Origin: Acetobacteraceae bacterium
GTDB lineage: Bacteria > Pseudomonadota > Alphaproteobacteria > Acetobacterales > Acetobacteraceae
Reading direction: 5' to 3'
DNA length: 11,459 bases
Assembly (NCBI GenBank): GCA_027311485.1
Contig: DAICYU010000079.1
Location: forward strand, 1 to 11,459
The notes under the pieces were generated by a model. The model did not search any database, was not told the origin of the DNA, and worked only from the letters and a program-made list of their open reading frames with translations. Below, piece after piece: positions 7,172 to 11,459 of this stretch. Each line of letters opens with the position of its first letter. Position 1 is the first letter of the stretch. A program made the position numbers and the translations under genes.

Positions 7172-7261
7172 ACCGAAGGCACGTTTTGTCCGGCATTGCG
7201 TCACCTGTGTGTGACACGCAGCCAAACCTTGCCTTGCCGACCGCATGTGGCAGGGTGCGCC

Positions 7262-7289
7262 GGCCTAAATAGGCTGGCCTAAGTGGGCT
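7262..7289. repeat. two tandem 14-base palindromic units upstream of gnd
   Basis: GGCCTAAATAGGCT (7262-7275) is followed at once by GGCCTAAGTGGGCT (7276-7289), identical at 12 of 14 positions. The first unit contains the perfect palindrome GCCTA-AA-TAGGC and the second an imperfect version of it. The pair ends 25 bases before the gnd start and 11 bases before the GGAG ribosome binding site. That is where tandem repressor sites or a leader structure would act on the sugar operon. Confidence 0.5.
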
Positions 7290-7314
7290 TGATCGACGGC
7301 AGGAGATTTTCGGG

Positions 7315-8298
7315 ATGCAGATCGGTATCGTAGGGCTTGGCCGCATGGGCGCCAACATTGCGCGGCGGCTGATGAAAGCGGGTCATGCCACGGTCGTCTG
7401 GGACGCCAGCGAAAAGGCTGTGCAAGGCGTCGGCGAGGACGGTGCCACCACCGCCTCCGGACTGTCCGATCTGGTCGGCAAGCTCAACGGGTCGCCGAAA
7501 GCGGTCTGGGTGATGCTACCGCACGGCAAGATCACCGAGGACACGATCGAAGCGCTCTCAGGCCTGATGGGCAAGGGCGACATCATCATCGATGGCGGCA
7601 ACACCTATTACAAAGACGATATCCGCCGCGGCAAAGCCCTCGCCGCCAAGGGGCAGCGCTATCTGGACGTCGGCACCTCAGGCGGCGTCTGGGGCCTGAC
7701 CCGCGGCTACTGCCTGATGATCGGCGGCGATGCGGATGCGGTGAAGCACCTCGATCCGATCTTCGCCACGCTCGCCCCCGGAATCGGCACAATCGAGCGC
7801 ACGCCCGGGCGCGAAGACCGCGATGCGCGCCCCGAGCATGGCTACATCCACGCCGGCCCGGTTGGCGCCGGTCACTTCGTCAAGATGATCCATAACGGTA
7901 TCGAATACGGCATGATGCAGGCCATCGCCGAGGGCTTCGATATCATGCGTAACAAGAATTCCACGGCGTTGCCCGAGGACCACCGCTTCGACCTGAACAT
8001 GGGTGATATCGCCGAGGTCTGGCGGCGGGGCAGCGTCATCGGCTCCTGGTTGCTGGACCTGACGGCCGACGCGCTGGCCAAGGATGAAAAGCTGGACGCC
8101 TTCAAGGGCGACGTGGATGATTCCGGCGAAGGTCGCTGGACGATCGAAGCGGCGATCGAGGAAGCGGTTCCGGCCGAGGTTTTGTCATCGGCGCTGTTCA
8201 CGCGCTTCCGCTCCCGTAAGGACCATACGTTTGCCGAAAAAGTGTTGTCCGCCATGCGCTTTGGTTTCGGCGGCCATGTCGAGCCGGGCAAGAAGTGA
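7315..8298 (+). CDS. gnd: 6-phosphogluconate dehydrogenase (decarboxylating), short form
   Basis: This 327-residue cytoplasmic enzyme oxidises and decarboxylates 6-phosphogluconate to ribulose 5-phosphate. The dinucleotide-binding GLGRMG is at 7-12 at the N-terminus. D30 (in VVWDAS) ends the second strand, where an acidic residue favours NAD. The conserved substrate loop is at about 119-127 (VGTSGGVWG). The catalytic region GHFVKMIHNGIEYGMMQ (187-203) holds K190, N194 and E197. It is of the short, GntZ/YqeC-like class (about 300-330 residues) rather than the 470-residue Gnd. The ATG at 7315 has AGGAG 9-10 bases upstream. Its stop overlaps the GTG start of gntK (GTGA), so it heads a coupled sugar-acid operon, which supports a catabolic role in gluconate use. 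Confidence 0.94.
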   Translation: MQIGIVGLGRMGANIARRLMKAGHATVVWDASEKAVQGVGEDGATTASGLSDLVGKLNGSPKAVWVMLPHGKITEDTIEALSGLMGKGDIIIDGGNTYYKDDIRRGKALAAKGQRYLDVGTSGGVWGLTRGYCLMIGGDADAVKHLDPIFATLAPGIGTIERTPGREDRDARPEHGYIHAGPVGAGHFVKMIHNGIEYGMMQAIAEGFDIMRNKNSTALPEDHRFDLNMGDIAEVWRRGSVIGSWLLDLTADALAKDEKLDAFKGDVDDSGEGRWTIEAAIEEAVPAEVLSSALFTRFRSRKDHTFAEKVLSAMRFGFGGHVEPGKK

Positions 8299-8801
8299 CG
8301 ATCGTCGTCGTGATGGGGGTCTCCGGCAGTGGCAAGACCACGATCGCTGCCGGGCTTGCCCGGCGGGAGGGCTGGCTGCTGCTGGAGGGTGACTCGTTCC
8401 ACTCCCCCGCCAACGTGGCGAAGATGAAGGCCGGTACGCCGCTGACCGATGAGGACCGTTGGCCCTGGCTGCGGGCCATCGCCGAACGCACGGACGCCCT
8501 GCGGGCTGGAGGCAAATCGGCCGTCATCGCCTGTTCGGCGCTGAAGCGTGCCTATCGCGACATCCTCATCGGCAGTCGACCGGACGCGGTCCTGGTTTAT
8601 CTGCGTGGCTCAAAGCAGTTGATTCACGACCGCATGGCCGCCCGAAAAGGGCATTTCATGCCACCGGCCCTGCTGGACAGCCAGTTTGCAACGTTACAGG
8701 AGCCGGGGCCCGATGAACGCCCCATCGTCGTGGATATCGCCGGGACGCCGGATGCAGCCGTCGACTTTGTGGTGCGACAACTGAAGGACCATGCGACATG
8801 A
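8295..8801 (+). CDS. gntK: gluconokinase
   Basis: This 168-residue kinase phosphorylates D-gluconate with ATP to 6-phosphogluconate, the substrate of the enzyme encoded just upstream. Walker A GVSGSGKT is at 8-15. The sugar-acid site is seen as EGDSFHSPAN (31-40), GTPLTDEDRWPWL (47-59) and CSALKRAYRD (80-89). The lid motif RKGHFMPPALLDSQFATLQ (117-135) is typical of GntK/IdnK. The start is the GTG at 8295, overlapping the gnd TGA in GTGA. Its TGA in turn overlaps the ATG of the dehydrogenase gene (ATGA, 8798-8801). The length is standard for the family. Confidence 0.96.
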   Translation: MTIVVVMGVSGSGKTTIAAGLARREGWLLLEGDSFHSPANVAKMKAGTPLTDEDRWPWLRAIAERTDALRAGGKSAVIACSALKRAYRDILIGSRPDAVLVYLRGSKQLIHDRMAARKGHFMPPALLDSQFATLQEPGPDERPIVVDIAGTPDAAVDFVVRQLKDHAT

Positions 8802-9568
8802 CCCAGGTTTTCGCCGTTTATCCCAGCCTCCGTGACCGGGTCGTCCTGGTGACCGGTGGCGCCAGTGGCATCGGCGCCGAGGAGGTGACCCAGTTGGCCC
8901 GCCAAGGCGCCAAGGTTGCCTTCCTGGATATCGCCGATGCCGAAGCGTCGGTGCTGATCGACAACCTGCGGCAGGAAGGCCTGCCGCCGCCGCTGTACCT
9001 GACCTGCGACCTGCGCGACGTCACCGCCCTGCAGGCGGCAATCGCCGAGGTCGGCCGCCGGCTGGGTGCCATTACGGTGTTGGTCAACAACGCCGCCAAC
9101 GATCACCGTCATGAGTGGGAGGACGTTACAGCTGAATACTGGGATGAGCGGATGGCGACGAACCTGCGCCATCAGTTCTTTGCCATCCAGGCGGTCGCGC
9201 CGATGATGCGCGCCGCGGGCGGCGGATCAATTATCAATTTCGGCTCGATTTCATGGCATACCAATCAGGGTGGAATGCCGGCCTACACCACCGCCAAGGC
9301 GGCGGTGGAGGGGTTGACCAAGGGCATGGCCCGCGATCTTGGGCCGTTCGGCATCCGGGTGAACACGGTGATTCCCGGCTGGGTCATGACTCAACGGCAG
9401 ATCGATCTGTGGCTGACGCCGGAAGCCGAGCAAGATTTGTTGCGCGCCCAATGTCTGAAGAGCAAACTTCTGCCAGCCGACGTTGCGCGAGTGGTTCTGT
9501 TCCTGGCGGCTGACGACAGTCGTATGTGCACGAGCCAACTATGGGTTGTAGACGCCGGTCGCATGTAG
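8798..9568 (+). CDS. SDR-family NAD-dependent aldose 1-dehydrogenase (Caulobacter XylB-like)
   Basis: This 256-residue short-chain dehydrogenase has TGGASGIG (19-26), D44 at the end of the second strand (favouring NAD), NNAA (97-100), catalytic S150 and the Y163-TTA-K167 pair. From memory it shares distinctive stretches with Caulobacter D-xylose 1-dehydrogenase: YPSL, FLDIAD, VLVNNA-ND-RH, YWDER, NLRH, INFGSISWH and AQCLK. The reaction is therefore likely oxidation of an aldose (xylose, glucose, galactose or arabinose) to its lactone. Coupling to gntK by an ATGA overlap points to glucose to gluconate, which gntK and gnd would then carry to ribulose 5-phosphate. No xylonate dehydratase or lactonase is present. 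The exact sugar is uncertain; the enzyme class is well supported. Confidence 0.88.
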   Translation: MTQVFAVYPSLRDRVVLVTGGASGIGAEEVTQLARQGAKVAFLDIADAEASVLIDNLRQEGLPPPLYLTCDLRDVTALQAAIAEVGRRLGAITVLVNNAANDHRHEWEDVTAEYWDERMATNLRHQFFAIQAVAPMMRAAGGGSIINFGSISWHTNQGGMPAYTTAKAAVEGLTKGMARDLGPFGIRVNTVIPGWVMTQRQIDLWLTPEAEQDLLRAQCLKSKLLPADVARVVLFLAADDSRMCTSQLWVVDAGRM

Positions 9569-9630
9569 GTGTATCGTAACGTACAAGGACCGTTTAGAAT
9601 TGTTCGGCGGCCTAGGTATGTAAGTCCACT

Positions 9631-10815
9631 ATGCCGCGATCCGATTTGCGTGCTGCCCTGACTGTCGTGCCGTTTCAAGCATTAGCACGGGACGCCGCAT
9701 TTGCCGCTGCCGCCAGCAGCGACGTGATCCGCACGTTATCCGGCCTCGGGACCTGGCTTTCAGTTTCCCCGATGGAGGCCACGAGCAACCTGCCGGACGA
9801 CCTCCGGCGCCTTCGTTACGCGCGTAAGGTCAACTATGTGCTCCATGGTGCGGTCGGTGTGGAACAATCCCAGCTACGGCTGTCTGTGGAGTTGAATGAG
9901 GCAGATTCCGGCCGGGTCCTATGGTCCAATCGATTTGATAATCCGCAAAACCGGATGCCGGCTCTCCGGCACACCGCGATGTCCCGCATTATCGAGGTCG
10001 TTCCCGCAACAATCCATCAACGCGAACTCGATCGTCTGACCCTGGTGCCGATCGACGCGCAAACCGCCCATGACCTCGCGTTGCGCGCATTCGCCATAAC
10101 GATGCGACCGGTGCGTTCGCGCTTCGCCCAGGCTCGGGAACTGTTGACGCTGGCCGAGGAACGTCGCGGCGAGTCCCATCACACCGTGGCGATGGTAAAG
10201 ACGTGGTGGCATTTGATGGCGCTGGCCCAGGGCTGGACCGGCAACCCCGAGGCCGAAATCGGCGCCGCGGCCGCGGCCGTGGAGGATGCCGGACTCCACG
10301 ACCCTGCTGCCCGCGCGTTGCGCGCCTGGGTTGTCGCATTGGTGCACCATGATCTGGCGCCGACGGCCGACGTGCTGGGGCAGATTATCGATGAGGCGCC
10401 ATTGTGCTCCGTGGCCTGGAGCCTGAAAGCCCGGGTCCTGGCTGGCCAGGGTGACGCTGAGGGCGCCATATTTCATGCCGAACAGGCGGAGATGATGCCC
10501 GTCCTGGGGCCGGAGCGGGCGTGGCGGGCCAAGGTCATGGCCCTGTGCTGCTACGTGGCGGGGCATCATGCCGGTGCCGTGCGTTGGTCGCGAACCTCCG
10601 CGGCGCATCATTCCGGTCTGGCTGAAACGATGCGCATCATGGCCGCCAGCCTGGTAACCCTGGGACGCCTGGATGAAGCAGCCAAGGCCGCTCGGCAGGT
10701 GCTGAGCATCGATCCGGAATTCAGCATCGCAACCTGGCAGCGGAATGCCATGTTGCCGGAGGATGTGCTGGACGTATTTGCCCGGCGGCTGCGGCTGGCC
10801 GGATTGCCACTGTAA
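9631..10815 (+). CDS. TolB-like/TPR protein lacking the usual N-terminal output domain
   Basis: This 394-residue protein has no signal peptide or clear membrane span. Residues about 9-105 match the TolB/FlgO-like domain seen in the middle of CadC- and adenylate-cyclase-type regulators: ALTVVPFQAL, then VNYVLHGAVG (68-77), LRLSVELNEADSGRVLWSNRF (82-102). From about 185 to 365 it is helical with TPR-like repeats, clearest near GRLDEAAKAARQVLSIDPEF (345-364). In those relatives a winged-helix or cyclase domain comes first. Here an in-frame TAG at 9613 rules out a longer product, so it is a free-standing or N-terminally lost form. The gene follows the SDR gene after 62 bases with only a weak ribosome binding site. 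A scaffolding or signalling role is possible, but no specific function can be assigned. Confidence 0.75.
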   Translation: MPRSDLRAALTVVPFQALARDAAFAAAASSDVIRTLSGLGTWLSVSPMEATSNLPDDLRRLRYARKVNYVLHGAVGVEQSQLRLSVELNEADSGRVLWSNRFDNPQNRMPALRHTAMSRIIEVVPATIHQRELDRLTLVPIDAQTAHDLALRAFAITMRPVRSRFAQARELLTLAEERRGESHHTVAMVKTWWHLMALAQGWTGNPEAEIGAAAAAVEDAGLHDPAARALRAWVVALVHHDLAPTADVLGQIIDEAPLCSVAWSLKARVLAGQGDAEGAIFHAEQAEMMPVLGPERAWRAKVMALCCYVAGHHAGAVRWSRTSAAHHSGLAETMRIMAASLVTLGRLDEAAKAARQVLSIDPEFSIATWQRNAMLPEDVLDVFARRLRLAGLPL

Positions 10816-10839
10816 TCGCCCGATAATGCATACCATTTA

Positions 10840-10869
10840 TTGACGGGGAATACCGGGGCCGGGCATTAA
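10840..10869 (+). promoter_or_regulatory. candidate tRNA promoter
   Basis: TTGACG (10840-10845, 5 of 6 to the -35 consensus) and CATTAA (10864-10869, a poor -10) are 18 bases apart. The GC-rich stretch that follows, before the tRNA begins at 10882, resembles the discriminator of growth-controlled stable-RNA promoters. The weak -10 limits confidence. Confidence 0.4.
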
Positions 10870-10881
10870 GGTCGCTCGCGT

Positions 10882-10958
10882 GCGCCTGTAGCTCAATTGG
10901 TTAGAGCTGGCGGCTCATAACCGCTCGGTTGTAGGTTCGAGTCCTACCGGGCGCACCA
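10882..10958 (+). tRNA. tRNA with anticodon CAU (tRNA-Met elongator, or tRNA-Ile2)
   Basis: A complete cloverleaf of 77 bases with encoded CCA. The acceptor stem GCGCCTG pairs with CGGGCGC (one G-T pair). The D-stem is GCTC/GAGC, the anticodon stem GGCGG/CCGCT with loop CTCATAA, the variable loop CGGTT, and the T-arm GTAGG-TTCGAGT-CCTAC. The anticodon is CAT at 34-36. The first base pair G-C and the absence of three G-C pairs before the loop make it not an initiator tRNA. CAU is also the gene anticodon of tRNA-Ile2, in which C34 is changed to lysidine, and sequence alone does not settle which it is. Confidence 0.95.
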
Positions 10959-10970
10959 CTGTTCCGATCC

Positions 10971-10985
10971 CACCGATCATCGGTG
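10971..10985. terminator. short palindrome between the tRNA and the converging RidA gene
   Basis: CACCGAT-C-ATCGGTG is a perfect 7-1-7 inverted repeat that can fold as a 5-bp stem with a 5-base loop. It lies 12 bases after the tRNA and 15 bases from the stop of the converging RidA gene. This is the place for a bidirectional end signal, but no T-run follows on either strand. Confidence 0.3.
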
Positions 10986-11000
10986 CCGCAGCCTAGGCAA

Positions 11001-11402
11001 TCAGGCAGGACGGCGCGCCACCATGTCGATTTCAATCCTGGCATTGTAAGCCAGCCCGGTGGTGCCGATGCATGTGCGTGCCGGCCGGCGCCTTTCGGGA
11101 AAGTAGCTCGCATACACAGCGTTCATCGGGGCATAATCGGTCTCGAAATGAGTAAGATAGATGCGGACCATGACGACATGCTCCAGTCCGAGCCCGATCC
11201 CGGCCAGCACGGTTTGCAGGTTCGCCATCACGTTGCGGGTCTGCGCCTCGATGCCTACGGGCAATATGCCGGGGCTCTGCGGGGTGTCGGGCATTTGGCC
11301 GGTGACGAAAATCCAGCCGTCAGCCTCGACCGCGTGGCTGAACGGTGCCACGGGCCGCGGGCCGGATTCCACCATGTGAAACAAGAGCGGCGCGTCTGGC
11401 AT
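11001..11402 (-). CDS. RidA/YjgF/UK114-superfamily protein
   Basis: This 133-residue protein is of the trimeric Rid superfamily, whose RidA members hydrolyse reactive enamines/imines to keto acids and ammonia. The C-terminal signature is present: PARTCIGTTGLAYNARIEID (107-126), with R109 at the place of the catalytic arginine and E124 at the conserved glutamate. The early APFSHAV (19-25) has Phe where E. coli RidA has Tyr in its PYSQAV, an APF feature also recalled from RutC. VFVTGQ-like IFVTGQ (31-36) and QTRNVMANLQTVL (54-66) are typical. The ATG at 11402 has only a weak GGA upstream. It converges with the tRNA and lies 18 bases after the apparent end of another minus-strand gene, so it is probably second or later in an operon that continues outside the window. 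The subfamily, and hence the imine it acts on, is not clear. Confidence 0.88.
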   Translation of the reverse strand: MPDAPLLFHMVESGPRPVAPFSHAVEADGWIFVTGQMPDTPQSPGILPVGIEAQTRNVMANLQTVLAGIGLGLEHVVMVRIYLTHFETDYAPMNAVYASYFPERRRPARTCIGTTGLAYNARIEIDMVARRPA

Positions 11403-11420
11403 CGGGTTTTTCCAATCGGT

Positions 11421-11459
11421 TCAATGGCCATCATGCAGACGGCGTGCCAGGATCACGCC
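11421..11459 (-). CDS. possible C-terminal tail of an upstream minus-strand gene
   Basis: From the window edge the minus strand reads 12 residues (GVILARRLHDGH) to a TGA at 11423-11421, 18 bases before the RidA start. The spacing and amino-acid make-up fit the end of a co-transcribed gene. It is too short to identify. Confidence 0.35.
   Translation of the reverse strand, partial: GVILARRLHDGH

Larger units (their letters stand above)
6898..7314. other. divergent control region between the ABC/rutA operon and gnd
   Basis: These 417 bases hold no supported gene; the short frames here look like chance. The part near 6960-7060 is visibly richer in A/T than the rest of the window. It holds a candidate minus-strand promoter, a perfect palindrome, a RutR-like half-site (7165-7171), a 5-6-5 inverted repeat GTCAC/GTGAC (7200-7215) and a tandem palindromic pair (7262-7289). 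The leader of the minus-strand operon would be about 145 bases long. Confidence 0.6.

Noticed and set aside
7200..7215. GTCAC-N6-GTGAC inverted repeat upstream of gnd
   Set aside because: The arms are only 5 bases and run in the opposite sense to a CRP site (TGTGA-N6-TCACA). It is likely chance.
7050..7358. 102-residue minus-strand frame in the divergent control region
   Set aside because: It overlaps the start of gnd, has no ribosome binding site I can see and looks like translated non-coding DNA. The overlapping plus-strand frame at 7087-7272 is no better.
9919..10836. 305-residue minus-strand frame
   Set aside because: It lies antisense to the TolB-like/TPR gene, has low-complexity Gly/His/Arg-rich sequence and no recognisable domain.
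10901..11113. Minus-strand frame with the GAPGRTRTYN peptide
   Set aside because: The peptide is the reverse-strand translation of the tRNA 3' half, a known source of false protein entries in databases.
1..11459. CRISPR array, insertion sequence, phage or toxin-antitoxin genes
   Set aside because: No repeat-spacer pattern, transposase, integrase or paired small genes were seen; the window looks like ordinary metabolic chromosome.

Overview
The window is GC-rich, densely coding bacterial DNA. Short intergenic gaps, coupled stop/start overlaps (TAATG, ATGA, GTGA), a Tat-exported binding protein and the gene families present fit an alphaproteobacterium, perhaps of the Rhodospirillales/Acetobacteraceae. 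This placement is an inference from gene content, not from a marker gene.

Left part (about 1-7050, genes on the minus strand). Read in the direction of transcription, an operon starts near 7045. It encodes a Tat-exported ABC solute-binding protein (6897-5602), a RutA-type pyrimidine monooxygenase (5588-4506), two PotB/PotC-type permeases (4509-3577, 3577-2738) and a PotA-type ATPase (2738-1749). The last four genes are joined by 1- or 4-base overlaps. Next come a ribosome hibernation factor fused to a cold-shock-like domain (1677-1108), a hairpin that may be a terminator (1101-1076), and a separate EctD/phytanoyl-CoA-type Fe(II)/2-oxoglutarate dioxygenase (903-106). The rutA homologue has no rutB, rutD, rutE, rutF or rutG beside it. 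Instead it is wired into a complete polyamine-family importer, which suggests a import-and-oxidise module for a nitrogen compound such as a pyrimidine or cyclic amide.

Middle (6898-7314). This is the divergent control region. It holds a candidate promoter for the ABC/rutA operon whose predicted start site lies inside a perfect 8-4-8 palindrome. It also holds a single RutR-like half-site and, just before the gnd ribosome binding site, two tandem 14-base palindromic units.

Right part (7315-10815, plus strand). A translationally coupled trio encodes a short-form 6-phosphogluconate dehydrogenase (gnd), gluconokinase (gntK) and an SDR aldose dehydrogenase resembling Caulobacter D-xylose 1-dehydrogenase. 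Together they could carry aldose to aldonate to 6-phosphogluconate to ribulose 5-phosphate, with a lactonase supplied elsewhere or spontaneous hydrolysis. A TolB-like/TPR protein without its usual N-terminal output domain follows.

Right end. A tRNA with anticodon CAU (10882-10958) faces a minus-strand RidA-superfamily gene (11402-11001). The last bases appear to be the tail of another minus-strand gene.
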